Notes: a model not told the origin generated them from the sequence alone. 64,000 bases of DNA from Arsenophonus sp052174135 (GCA_052174135.1 JBQMRZ010000027.1:186001-250000); one strand, 5' to 3'; numbered from the stretch's first letter, positions 21,312 through 29,640 are shown. Numbers and translations are program-made.

Positions 21312-22259
21312 GTGTCTAATTTTGCAATGATCTTTCCTGGTCAGGGTTCTCAATTTCTCGGTATGTTAGCAGGTTTAGCGAAAGAGTTTAAAGTAGTAGA
21401 AGAAACTTTTGCTAAATCTTCTGATATTTTAGAATATGATCTATGGGATTTAGTTCAGAATGGACCAGAAGAAGAATTAAATAAAACTTGGAAAACACAG
21501 CCAGCACTTTTATCCGCATCTGTAGCAATTTTTCAAGTATGGCAAGAAAAAAAAGGAAAAATACCTAAACTAATGGCTGGTCATAGTTTAGGCGAATATT
21601 CCGCATTAGTTTGTGCTAATGTTATTGATTTTAAATCAGCTATTAAATTAGTTGAGCTACGTGGGAAATTAATGCAAGAATCTGTGCAGATAGGAGTGGG
21701 TGCTATGTATGCAATTATTGGTTTAGATGATCAATTAGTATTGGCATTATGTCAACAAGCCTCACAAAATCAAATAGTTTCGGTGGTTAATTTTAATTCT
21801 CCTAAGCAGGTCGTTATTGCTGGCGAAAAAAATGCTATCAAAAGAACGCTAAAACTATGTAAAGCTGCTGGTGCAAAATATACTTTACCATTACCTATTA
21901 GTGTCCCTTCACATTGTGCATTGATGCAGCCAGCAGCAAAGAAACTATCACAAATATTAGAAAAGATTGTATTTAATAAACCTAATATCAGTGTTATAAA
22001 TAATGTCGATGTTAAAATAGAACATTCTGTAGATAACATTCGGTGCGCTTTAGTCAGACAACTATATAATCCTGTACGATGGACTGAAACTATTAAATTC
22101 ATAACTGAGCAAGGGATTACTCGGTTATTAGAAATAGGACCAGGTAAAGTATTGACAAATTTAACTAAGCGTATTGTGAATACAATTGATTCAACAGCGA
22201 TTAATAATACAGCATCATTGAACACTGCGTTAACAATAATTAAGGATAAAAAAACATGA
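21312..22259 (+). CDS. fabD: Malonyl CoA-ACP transacylase
   Basis: FabD loads malonate from CoA onto ACP. Motifs include FPGQGSQ (residues 8-14), the nucleophile Ser in AGHSLGEYSAL (about 92), SVPSHCALM with the catalytic His near 201, and GPGKVLTNLTKRI near the end. I chose GTG at 21312 because it reproduces the E. coli N-terminus (SNFAMIFPGQGSQ against TQFAFVFPGQGSQ). AAAGGA at 21298-21303 lies 8 nt upstream. An upstream in-frame extension into fabH has no homology. This start gives 315 aa (E. coli 309). The stop overlaps the fabG start by 4 nt (ATGA), indicating translational coupling. Confidence 0.96.
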   Translation: MSNFAMIFPGQGSQFLGMLAGLAKEFKVVEETFAKSSDILEYDLWDLVQNGPEEELNKTWKTQPALLSASVAIFQVWQEKKGKIPKLMAGHSLGEYSALVCANVIDFKSAIKLVELRGKLMQESVQIGVGAMYAIIGLDDQLVLALCQQASQNQIVSVVNFNSPKQVVIAGEKNAIKRTLKLCKAAGAKYTLPLPISVPSHCALMQPAAKKLSQILEKIVFNKPNISVINNVDVKIEHSVDNIRCALVRQLYNPVRWTETIKFITEQGITRLLEIGPGKVLTNLTKRIVNTIDSTAINNTASLNTALTIIKDKKT

Positions 22260-22990
22260 GTTTTAATGGAAAAATAGCTTTAATAACTGGGGTAAGTCGT
22301 GGTATCGGGCGTTCAATAGCTGAACTACTTGCTAAGCGTGGTGCTAAAATAATCGGTACTTCTACAACTGAAAAAGGTGTTGAAGTGATTAATAATTATC
22401 TTAATAATAAAGGTAAAGGCTATATTTTAAATGTTATAAATAGTGAATCTATTAAAAACACTCTATCTAGAATTTGTGAAGAATTTGGTGAAATTGATAT
22501 TTTAATTAATAATGCAGGCATTACAAGTGATAATTTATTACTACGAATGAAAGAAGAAGAATGGAATATAGTTATTAATACAAATTTAACTTCTGTCTTT
22601 AATTTATCTAAAGCTATAATACGTTCAATGATGAAAAAACATTATGGTCGTATTATTTCTATTGGTTCAATTGTTGGCACATTAGGTAATATTGGACAAG
22701 CAAATTATGCAGCAGCTAAAGCAGGTGTTATCGCTTTTAGTAAATCATTAGCACGTGAAGTAGCTATTCGTGGCATTACAGTAAATGTTGTTTCGCCTGG
22801 TTTTATAGAAACCGATATGACTCGAGCATTGACAGATAAACAACGAGCAGGCATTTTAGCAGGTATCCCTATTGGACGACTTGGTAATGCAAAAGAAATT
22901 GCTAATGCTGTAGCATTTTTAGCTTCTGATGAAGCAGGTTATATCACAGGTGAAACATTACATGTTAATGGTGGAATGTGTATGTTTTAA
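22256..22990 (+). CDS. fabG: 3-oxoacyl-ACP reductase
   Basis: NADPH-dependent reductase of the fatty acid elongation cycle, short-chain dehydrogenase family. The 244 residues match E. coli FabG in length. Visible are the cofactor motif GVSRGIGRSIAE (about 12-23), NNAG near 86, the catalytic Ser in SIGSIVG (about 138) and YAAAK (Tyr about 151), and the C-terminal ASDEAGYITGETLHVNGGMCMF. It overlaps fabD by 4 nt and is followed, after a 150-bp spacer with its own structures, by acpP. Confidence 0.97.
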   Translation: MSFNGKIALITGVSRGIGRSIAELLAKRGAKIIGTSTTEKGVEVINNYLNNKGKGYILNVINSESIKNTLSRICEEFGEIDILINNAGITSDNLLLRMKEEEWNIVINTNLTSVFNLSKAIIRSMMKKHYGRIISIGSIVGTLGNIGQANYAAAKAGVIAFSKSLAREVAIRGITVNVVSPGFIETDMTRALTDKQRAGILAGIPIGRLGNAKEIANAVAFLASDEAGYITGETLHVNGGMCMF

Positions 22991-22996
22991 AAACTA

Positions 22997-23018
22997 ATTA
23001 ATCATTTGCATGATTAAT
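22997..23018 (+). terminator. Hairpin between fabG and acpP
   Basis: A 9-bp perfect stem, ATTAATCAT / ATGATTAAT, with a TTGC loop begins 7 nt after the fabG stop. It is followed by GTTAAAATAACA rather than a T-run, so it may be a 3'-end stabiliser or partial terminator that makes acpP expression independent of fabG. Confidence 0.4.
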
Positions 23019-23094
23019 GTTAAAATAACATATAATAATGCAAAAATCAGATTTAAATAGCCTAGGATTGGATTGTGTCTTTTCCTGTATCTAA

Positions 23095-23130
23095 ACTACG
23101 AAAACTATCGTGAAAACGAGTTTTAATAGG
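23095..23130 (+). promoter_or_regulatory. Conserved acpP leader hairpin with GAAA tetraloop
   Basis: The leader folds as AAAAC (23101-23105), a 2-nt bulge, TCGT (23108-23111), a GAAA tetraloop, ACGA (23116-23119) and GTTTT (23120-23124), ending just before the AGGA at 23127-23130. From memory, the E. coli acpP leader has the same element with TCGC-GAAA-GCGA. The closing C-G pair there is a T-A pair here, a compensatory change that argues for a selected RNA structure. It probably affects acpP mRNA stability or translation; mechanism inferred. Confidence 0.6.
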
Positions 23131-23141
23131 AATTTAATAGT

Positions 23142-23402
23142 ATGAACACTAGAGAAAAATGTATTGACAACGACATTGAAAAACGTGTTAAAAAAATAAT
23201 TGCTGAGCAACTAGGTGTTAAAGAGGATGAGGTTTCAAATAATGCTTCATTTGTTGAAGATTTAGGTGCAGATTCTCTTGACACCGTTGAACTAGTCATG
23301 GCATTAGAAGAAGAGTTTGATACCGAAATTCCTGATGAAGAAGCTGAAAAAATCACGACAGTGCAAGCAGCTATTGATTATATCAATAACAATAAATCTT
23401 AA
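23142..23402 (+). CDS. acpP: Acyl carrier protein, with 8-residue N-terminal insertion
   Basis: ACP carries the growing acyl chain on a 4'-phosphopantetheine arm attached to Ser45 in GADSLDTVEL. From residue 12 on it is almost identical to E. coli ACP (IEKRVKKIIAEQLGV to AAIDYINNNKS). The E. coli protein starts MSTIEERVKK; this one reads MNT, then REKCIDND, then IEKRVKK. That is an 8-residue in-frame insertion giving 86 aa instead of 78, and it introduces a Cys. No alternative ATG, GTG or TTG start lies closer to the conserved part, and AGGA at 23127-23130 serves the ATG at 23142. A strong terminator follows 41 bp after the stop. Confidence 0.96.
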   Translation: MNTREKCIDNDIEKRVKKIIAEQLGVKEDEVSNNASFVEDLGADSLDTVELVMALEEEFDTEIPDEEAEKITTVQAAIDYINNNKS

Positions 23403-23443
23403 ATTTATAAACTTAATTATAGAGATCTTTTATTTACATATTT

Positions 23444-23465
23444 AGACGGTCATAATCGACCGTCT
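23444..23465 (+). terminator. Terminator after acpP
   Basis: Perfect 8-bp stem AGACGGTC / GACCGTCT around ATAATC, followed by ATATTTTATT. It is G/C-rich for this genome and ideally placed 41 bp after the acpP stop. It ends the fab run, matching the absence of an intact fabF downstream. Confidence 0.75.
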
Positions 23466-24102
23466 ATATTTTATTAAAATTTATTTCTTTTCTTAAGAGA
23501 TATAAACACTTAAATATTAAAAAAGTATTGCAATTAAATTTGAATATTATCTCTTCTTATCGTGTATATAGTTTAATCAATTTTAAATTCCATATGATGC
23601 TTTTGCGAAAAATTGTCATTATAAATTGCTTTAATATTGAAAAAATATAATAAAATTGATCAAGCTAGTTAAAAACTTAATTATAATGATTATAGTATTT
23701 TATTTAAAAAATAAAATAGCATATATATTTAACAAATAAAATTAAGTTGTTTTTATAATTTTATTATTAAAAGATTGATGTGTCTCGCTAATAATTAATT
23801 CTAAAATATTAATAATAAACAAAATCAATTAGTAAAAAAAATTATCAATTAAATTTTATACAAAGTAGTTAGTGAAAAAAAAATCAAAAATATAAACTAT
23901 GTATTATTTATTTTTTTTGTTTTGCGATACATATAAATAGTGCGATTATTTTAGTAAAACTATTTAAATTGAAATTTTATAAAAAAAGATTTTAAATAAA
24001 TAATCTATTATATTAAAGCATAATATTAGCATGAATAATGGATTTCTAATAAACTATAGCAATAAATAATTGATATTTTAATTTAATCAAAAAGTTAATA
24101 CA
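23466..24102. other. Non-coding tract where fabF should be; faint 3' remnant
   Basis: E. coli has fabF between acpP and pabC. No intact frame exists here and the space (about 640 bp) is half of fabF, so at least part is deleted. At 24028-24060 one frame reads SMNNGFLIN, loosely matching the FabF end GGTNGSLIFKKI, just before the pabC remnant. This is weak evidence for a ghost fabF tail. Condensation would then need a FabB or FabF elsewhere. Confidence 0.4.
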
Positions 24103-24811
24103 ATGATTTGTTAGATTAATGGTAAATAAAAAAATAATATTTTTCTAGTGAATAGAACTGTTCAATTTAGCGATAACTATTTTACAACAATCCGCATAAT
24201 TAGGTATCAACCTGCCTTATTAAAATATCACATTCATCGATTATAAAAATACTAAACAATTATTTTTTAGATAGACTAAATTGGCAAAAATTTATTTTTG
24301 ATATACATATCAAGTGGCAAAATTAAATTAAAAAATCTAGTTGTTTTATTAAAATTATCATCAGTTGTTGTGATAAAGGTATGAGAGAGGAATAGTATAA
24401 CTGATCCTCAACAAGGTAATTATTATTATAATATTAACTGATTATCTAAATATTTACTTAAATCAGATCCAAACTGGTGTTAAATTAAGATTAAAGTACT
24501 ATACCAGTAAATAATAATCGGTATTTAGCGAGCATTAAGCATTTAAATCGCTTAGAATGAATATTAATAAAACAATAAATTGGATTATTGAGTACTTATA
24601 AATAAATCGTAAAATAAATACTAACAATATACTAATTGGATGTTATGCAGCAAATATTTTCGAAAAGAAAAAATATATCACAAAATTTAAATTATGAGGA
24701 TATTGAAGACGTAATGCAAAAAAAAAGTTATTACTTGTTTGTCTAATACTAATTAGAAATATTATTTCTTCAGGAATCACCCTGATGTATCAGCATATAA
24801 TGACAAGGTAG
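24103..24811 (+). pseudogene. pabC: Eroded pabC (aminodeoxychorismate lyase)
   Basis: PabC releases p-aminobenzoate for folate synthesis and precedes mltG in E. coli. The remnant starts with ATG and reads MIC, stop, INGK (E. coli MFLINGHK). It continues RTVQFSDNYFTTIRII near 24155 (RATQFGDGCFTTARVI), then PVNNNRYLASIKHLNRLE at 24506-24556 (PVRLGRNPHLAGIKHLNRLE), and CYAANIF near 24641 (CCAANLF). It ends ISSGITLMYQH near 24765 (FSSATLYEYL). Several in-frame stops and frameshifts interrupt it. Almost the full length is still alignable, so inactivation is probably among the more recent in the window. De novo folate synthesis is likely impaired unless another lyase exists. Confidence 0.85.
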
Positions 24812-24997
24812 TTATTAATTAATATTTGATGAGAATATTATGAGTTAATCATATTAACTCATGAAAATAGTCTCTATATTATTATTATTTTTGTGAATTA
24901 TTCAATTTTCTTTTACCATATTGTTTGAAGTTAAATTATTTTTTTTATTAATATTAGATTAATTTTTATAATATAATTTTAGGAAACTAAAATAGAA

Positions 24998-26023
24998 ATG
25001 AAGTACATAAGACAAATATTGTTATTGATTAGTTTTTTATTAATATTATGTGGATGCATTCTATGTGTATTTTATCTTCAGATACAAAGTTATGCCAATG
25101 TACTTATTAATATTCATGAAACAACTATTTTTAATTTACCTGCAGGTACAGATCGAGCAAGATTAGAAATATTATTAACAGAACAAAAAATAATAAATCA
25201 TGATAATAAGTTTAAATGGCTACTGAGGTTAGAACCACAATTAACGCAATTTAAAGTTGGAACATATCGATTGAATTTTGGAATGTCTTTGCGAACTATG
25301 TTAGAAATGTTCTTTACTGGAAAAGAAGCACAATTTAGTTTGTTATTTGTTGAAGGCTCTCGTTTTAAAGATTGGAAAAAAATATTAAATCAAGCTTCTT
25401 ATTTAAAACAAACTATTGAAAATCAACCTATCGATAAACTAATACAACAACTAGGATTACACCATGATCAACTACTAGAAGGATGGTTTTATCCAGATAC
25501 TTATTATTATACAGCAGAACTTAGTGATATTGATATATTAAAACGAGCGCATCAGAAAATGATGATAGCTCTTGAATATGAGTGGAAAAGACGAGCTCCT
25601 AGTTTACCATATAAAAACTCATATGAAATGTTAATTATAGCGTCAATTATTGAAAAAGAGACTAGTATTGATATGGAGAAACCAAAAGTAGCTTCAGTAT
25701 TTATTAATCGATTAAAAAAAAACATGCGATTACAAACAGATGCTACTGTTATATATGGTCTAGGTGATAAATATCGTGGTGAACTTAATTATAGTGATTT
25801 ATACAAACCAAACCCTTATAATACATATTTAATTTTTGGTTTACCACCTTCACCAATTTCTATGCCTGGTATGGTTTCAATTAAAGCAGCGGCTCATCCT
25901 AATGAAACTAATTATTTTTATTTTGTTGCAAACGGTAATGGTGGACATACTTTTACCACTAATTTTAATGATCACAGTCATGCGGTTAAATATTATCGAC
26001 GGATAAAATATAAAAATAAATGA
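24998..26023 (+). CDS. mltG: Endolytic murein transglycosylase MltG
   Basis: Inner-membrane lytic transglycosylase that cleaves nascent glycan strands and sets their length. The 341 residues match E. coli MltG (340). One N-terminal membrane helix (about 7-29) is followed by a LysM-like region and the YceG catalytic domain. The catalytic Glu lies in IIASIIEKETS (about 218), followed by KVASVFINRLKKNMRLQTDATVIYG and GLPPSPISMPG. AGGAA lies 11-12 nt before the ATG. The gene overlaps tmk by 4 nt, opening a tightly packed operon mltG-tmk-holB-tatD-hinT. Its original upstream partner pabC is dead, so its promoter probably lies within the remnant. Confidence 0.96.
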   Translation: MKYIRQILLLISFLLILCGCILCVFYLQIQSYANVLINIHETTIFNLPAGTDRARLEILLTEQKIINHDNKFKWLLRLEPQLTQFKVGTYRLNFGMSLRTMLEMFFTGKEAQFSLLFVEGSRFKDWKKILNQASYLKQTIENQPIDKLIQQLGLHHDQLLEGWFYPDTYYYTAELSDIDILKRAHQKMMIALEYEWKRRAPSLPYKNSYEMLIIASIIEKETSIDMEKPKVASVFINRLKKNMRLQTDATVIYGLGDKYRGELNYSDLYKPNPYNTYLIFGLPPSPISMPGMVSIKAAAHPNETNYFYFVANGNGGHTFTTNFNDHSHAVKYYRRIKYKNK

Positions 26024-26664
26024 AAAATCATTATATAGTTGTTGAAGGTCTTGAAGGTGCTGGAAAAACTACAATAATAAAAACTATTGTAGAAACACTC
26101 TTTGAAGTAAAAAAAATAACTAAAATTAATTTAACACGTGAGCCAGGAGGAACACCGTTAGCAGAAAAATTACGTCAATTAATTAAATATGGAACTTTAA
26201 AAGAAAAAATTACTGATAAAGCAGAGTTACTAATGCTTTATGCAGCGCGCATCCAATTAATTGAAAATGTTATCAAACCTGCTCTTGCAAATGGCAGATG
26301 GGTTATTGGTGATCGGCATGATCTTTCATTACAAGCTTATCAAGGAGGGGGACGTGCGATTTCTTCTGAATTAATTAAAATATTACGTAATAACATATTA
26401 GATAATTTTCGCCCTGATTTAATATTATATCTTGATATAGAACCAGTTTTGGGTTTAAAACGAATACGGGATCGCAATAAATTAGATAGAATAGAAAGGG
26501 AGTCATTAGAGTTTTTTAAAATAACCCGTCAACGTTACCTTGAAATAGCATCCAAAGATAATACAATCATTACAATTGATGCTAATAAATCATTAGAAAA
26601 TGTGAAAAAAAACATTCGCTATATATTAACGAATTGGTTAATAACTAAAGGAAAAGTAGAATGA
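26020..26664 (+). CDS. tmk: Thymidylate kinase
   Basis: Phosphorylates dTMP to dTDP, an essential step in dTTP supply. The 214-residue protein has the P-loop GLEGAGKTT (about 9-17), the DRHDLS motif (about 98-103) with YQGGGR, and REPGG near 45. The LID region RDRNKLDRIERES resembles the Arg-containing E. coli type. It overlaps mltG and holB by 4 nt each (ATGA), so translation is coupled along the operon, in the same order as in E. coli. Confidence 0.96.
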   Translation: MKNHYIVVEGLEGAGKTTIIKTIVETLFEVKKITKINLTREPGGTPLAEKLRQLIKYGTLKEKITDKAELLMLYAARIQLIENVIKPALANGRWVIGDRHDLSLQAYQGGGRAISSELIKILRNNILDNFRPDLILYLDIEPVLGLKRIRDRNKLDRIERESLEFFKITRQRYLEIASKDNTIITIDANKSLENVKKNIRYILTNWLITKGKVE

Positions 26665-27650
26665 ATTGGTATCCATGGTTAAAAGATGCATATAAAGAAA
26701 TAATTTCTTTCCATCAGAAGAAACAAGGACATCATGCATTATTATTACATACTTATGCTGGAATGGGAAGTGATGCCCTTATTTATGCTATTAGTCGTTG
26801 GCTAATGTGTCAACGACCGATAAATATGAAAAGCTGTGGTATTTGTCATAGTTGTCAATTGATGTTAGCAAAAACACATCTAGACTGGCATAAAATTATC
26901 ACAGAAAAAAATAATAACATGATAGGAATTGAAAGTATTCGTTATCTAACAGAAATTTTAGTTAATCATGCTCACCATGATGGCGCGAAAGTTATTTGGT
27001 TTCCTTACCTTGAAGCATTAACAGAGGCGGCAAGCAACGCGTTATTGAAAACTTTAGAAGAACCAACAAGCAATACTTATTTTTTATTAGAATGTCGTAA
27101 TCCATCACTTTTACTTGCTACTTTACGTAGTCGATGTTTTTATTATCACCTTTCTGTGCCGAAGCATAAAACTGTAATTTCTTGGTTAAAAAAACAAAAA
27201 ATACTATTAACATTAATTGATATTGAGACAGCAATAAAACTTAATGCTGGAGCACCTCTTGCAGCTTTAACGTTATTAGAACCGAAAAATTGGTATAAAA
27301 GAAAACAATTTTTTCAATCATTAATGCAACATTTAACAACTAAAACACTTTTTAATTGGTTACCTGAATTGGATCAACCAGATACTATTGAACGAATAAA
27401 ATGGTTAATAACTCTTTTACTAGATGCTGTAAAATATCAACAAAAAATAAATAATTATTGTGTTAATCAAGATCAATCATCATTATTTATTAAATTATCC
27501 GCTATTAATTCTGCTGATATTTTATTAAAAAGTGCTACTGAATGGCAAAGTTGTCGTTATAAATTAATGTCAGTAATGGGATTAAATCAAAAGTTACAAC
27601 TAACATCTCAATTAATTAATTGGCAAAACAAACTTTATCATTATCATTAA
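26661..27650 (+). CDS. holB: DNA polymerase III subunit delta'
   Basis: Delta' is a fixed part of the clamp loader that places the sliding clamp on DNA. The 329-residue product (E. coli 334) carries the zinc Cys cluster with MCQRP followed by CGICHSC (about residues 50-66). NALLKTLEEP (about 128-137) and LRSRCF (about 154) follow; the latter is the SRC motif typical of delta'. The N-terminal P-loop region is degenerate, as usual for this non-ATPase subunit. It overlaps tmk by 4 nt and is followed 11 nt later by tatD. Confidence 0.93.
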   Translation: MNWYPWLKDAYKEIISFHQKKQGHHALLLHTYAGMGSDALIYAISRWLMCQRPINMKSCGICHSCQLMLAKTHLDWHKIITEKNNNMIGIESIRYLTEILVNHAHHDGAKVIWFPYLEALTEAASNALLKTLEEPTSNTYFLLECRNPSLLLATLRSRCFYYHLSVPKHKTVISWLKKQKILLTLIDIETAIKLNAGAPLAALTLLEPKNWYKRKQFFQSLMQHLTTKTLFNWLPELDQPDTIERIKWLITLLLDAVKYQQKINNYCVNQDQSSLFIKLSAINSADILLKSATEWQSCRYKLMSVMGLNQKLQLTSQLINWQNKLYHYH

Positions 27651-27661
27651 AAGAGTTCATT

Positions 27662-28447
27662 ATGTTTTTAGTTGATTCACATTGTCATCTCGATTGTTTA
27701 GATTATAAAAATAAACATAAAAATATCGATGATGTTATTAAAAAAGCGGCTGCTAACGAAGTAAAGTATATTATGGCTGTCTCAACAACACTTTCAGATT
27801 TTATTAGTATGAAAAAACAGATAAATGAACGTAATAATATTGTGTTTTCATGCGGTGTACACCCGCTTAATCTTCATAAAAATTATAATTTTAATGAATT
27901 TCTACGTTTAGCATCAGACAATAAAGTTGTTGCATTAGGTGAAACTGGGTTAGATTATCATCATAAAAATAAAAATATTAAATTACAACAAAAATCTTTT
28001 CGTCAACATATTCGTATTGGCTGTCAATTAAACAAACCTATTATCATTCATACTCGAAATGCACAACAAGATACATTAATAATATTAAGAGAAGAAAAAA
28101 TTAGTAACTGCGGTGGTGTTTTACACTGTTTTACAGAAAATGAGCAAATGGCTAAAGTATCATTAAATTTAGGACTTTATATTTCATTTTCTGGTATAAT
28201 GACATTTAATAATGCTGAACAGGTTCGTAAAGTTGCGCGTATGGTTCCTTTAGATCGCATTTTAATTGAAACTGATTCACCTTATTTATCACCTGCTCCC
28301 TATCGCGGTGAAGAAAATCAACCAGCTTATCTAAGAAATATAGCACAGTTTTTAGCTGAATTAAGAGGAATTGATATTGAAGAAATTGCGCGCGTTACTA
28401 AAAAAAATTTTTGTGATCTTTTTCATTTAACGATTAAAGATAATTAA
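27662..28447 (+). CDS. ycfH: TatD-family metal-dependent hydrolase (YcfH)
   Basis: TIM-barrel metallohydrolase of the TatD deoxyribonuclease family; the cellular role of YcfH is not settled. Metal-site motifs are visible: DSHCHLD at the N-terminus, GETGLDY near 93-99, IIHTR near 128, GVLHCF near 152, and ETDSPYLSPAPYRGEENQP near 201. I chose ATG at 27662 because it reproduces MFLVDSHCHLD of E. coli, with AAGAG upstream. A longer in-frame extension into holB has no homology. It gives 261 aa (E. coli 265). Its place after holB is conserved. Confidence 0.92.
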   Translation: MFLVDSHCHLDCLDYKNKHKNIDDVIKKAAANEVKYIMAVSTTLSDFISMKKQINERNNIVFSCGVHPLNLHKNYNFNEFLRLASDNKVVALGETGLDYHHKNKNIKLQQKSFRQHIRIGCQLNKPIIIHTRNAQQDTLIILREEKISNCGGVLHCFTENEQMAKVSLNLGLYISFSGIMTFNNAEQVRKVARMVPLDRILIETDSPYLSPAPYRGEENQPAYLRNIAQFLAELRGIDIEEIARVTKKNFCDLFHLTIKDN

Positions 28448-28492
28448 AAACACTTGTAGCTCTATAAAAAAAAAGATTTAATGGATGATGTC

Positions 28493-28846
28493 ATGGTAAT
28501 AGAAACAGTTTTTAGTAAAATTATACGTCGTGAAATTCCTGCTGATTTTGTTTATCAAGATAATTTAGTAACAGCATTTAGAGATATGGAACCACAGGCT
28601 CCAATTCATATTTTAATTATTCCTAATATTTTAATTCCTACTATCAATGATGTAGAACCTGAACACGAAAAAACATTGGGGCACATGATTGTAGTCGCTG
28701 GAAAAATTGCAAAACAAGAATCTATTGCTAACGATGGATATCGTTTAATTATGAATTGCAACAAACATTCTGGTCAAGAAATTTTCCACATTCATATGCA
28801 TTTAGTTGGAGGTTGTCAATTAGGGCCGATTTTAATAAAAAAATAA
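28493..28846 (+). CDS. hinT: HIT-family purine nucleoside phosphoramidase HinT
   Basis: Histidine-triad protein that hydrolyses AMP-linked phosphoramidates. The active-site triad HIHMHL is near the C-terminus, with the helix-strand fold typical of HinT (TVFSKIIRREIPADFVYQD, FRDMEPQAPIHILIIPN). The start at 28493 (MVIETVFSKII) aligns exactly with E. coli MAEETIFSKII. An ATG 12 nt upstream at 28481 is possible but adds four non-homologous residues. The product is 117 aa (E. coli 119). The gene follows tatD as in E. coli; ycfL, the next gene there, is missing here. Confidence 0.94.
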   Translation: MVIETVFSKIIRREIPADFVYQDNLVTAFRDMEPQAPIHILIIPNILIPTINDVEPEHEKTLGHMIVVAGKIAKQESIANDGYRLIMNCNKHSGQEIFHIHMHLVGGCQLGPILIKK

Positions 28847-28848
28847 AT

Positions 28849-28875
28849 AAATTTAAAATTGTTATTTTTAAATTT
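28849..28875 (+). terminator. Possible terminator after hinT
   Basis: A/T-only 10-bp inverted repeat AAATTTAAAA / TTTTAAATTT with a 7-nt loop lies 2 nt after the hinT stop. It is followed by GTTATTAATG, not a clean T-run. In this base composition such repeats can occur by chance, so support is weak. Confidence 0.3.
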
Positions 28876-29005
28876 GTTATTAATGAACTAGGAATAATAA
28901 TACTATTATTAAATTTTTAATTATAACTAATTTATATTAGTTTTTAACTTAAACTTTATTATTTAGTTTTTTTTCTAATTTTTAAAGTATGCAGGAAAAT
29001 AATAA

Positions 29006-29590
29006 ATGAGACGTATTTTTCAATTTATTGTTATGATATTTATATTAGTTGGCTGTTCATTAATAAAAAATAAAAAACCAGCACCCATCATTATAATTAA
29101 ACCAATTAAATCAATTAAACCAATTAATCAAGGAATATCTATAATATTTTCAGATTCTATACCTGAAATTAAAAAACTAAAAATAATAAATTGGTCAACA
29201 TTAATTATTCCTTTAATAAATAAATTGATAGAAACTCAAGATGTTAAATTAGGAAAAATATTATTAATTGAATCAATCAGTAATAATACTAACATGACAA
29301 TTCAATCAATGCAAGTAACTAATGCTATTATTAATGTAATTAATAACCAAAATGTATTTAAATTAGTTTCACAAGATATTGCAATAAATGCACGAAAAGC
29401 TTTAAACTTATCTCAAAAAGATAGTTTAATTACTCGAAGTAAAGCCATTGGATTAGGGCGTTATATACAAACTGATTATGTGCTTTATTCTATTATTTCT
29501 GGTGATCAACAACGAAGTGAAATTGAAATGCAATTAATGGAAACTCAAACTGGTGAAATCCTTTGGTCTGGGAAGAATTATATTGAATAA
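29006..29590 (+). CDS. lpoB: Outer-membrane lipoprotein LpoB, activator of PBP1b
   Basis: LpoB reaches through the periplasm to stimulate the peptidoglycan synthase PBP1b. The 194-residue product starts with a lipoprotein signal peptide whose lipobox LVGC puts the modified Cys at 17. A short linker follows (Pro/Ile/Lys-rich here, Pro-rich and longer in E. coli), then the globular domain. That domain matches in KILLIESISNNTN, FKLVSQ, LSQKDSLITRSKAIGLGRY, YVLYSIISG and ETQTGEILWSGK. GGAAAATAA precedes the ATG. The shortened linker is notable because the E. coli linker spans the periplasm. It ends directly in a 52-bp perfect palindrome. Confidence 0.9.
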   Translation: MRRIFQFIVMIFILVGCSLIKNKKPAPIIIIKPIKSIKPINQGISIIFSDSIPEIKKLKIINWSTLIIPLINKLIETQDVKLGKILLIESISNNTNMTIQSMQVTNAIINVINNQNVFKLVSQDIAINARKALNLSQKDSLITRSKAIGLGRYIQTDYVLYSIISGDQQRSEIEMQLMETQTGEILWSGKNYIE

Positions 29591-29640
29591 ATTAATAAAT
29601 ATTTATAATATAATATTATATTATAAATATTTATTAATTT
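29589..29640. terminator. 52-bp perfect palindrome at the lpoB stop codon
   Basis: The 26 bases 29589-29614 are the exact reverse complement of 29615-29640, with no spacer. The repeat starts inside the lpoB TAA stop and is composed only of A and T. It would form a very long RNA hairpin or DNA cruciform at the end of the mltG-lpoB run and probably acts as its 3' end. The arm length is far beyond what the base composition would give by chance. Confidence 0.6.

Noticed and set aside
21770..22225. Open frame of 151 codons on the minus strand
   Set aside because: Lies entirely inside fabD on the opposite strand; it is a shadow of the fabD codon pattern with no homology.
23123..23356. Ser-rich frame on the minus strand over acpP
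   Set aside because: Antisense shadow of acpP; the composition is explained by the complement of ACP codons.
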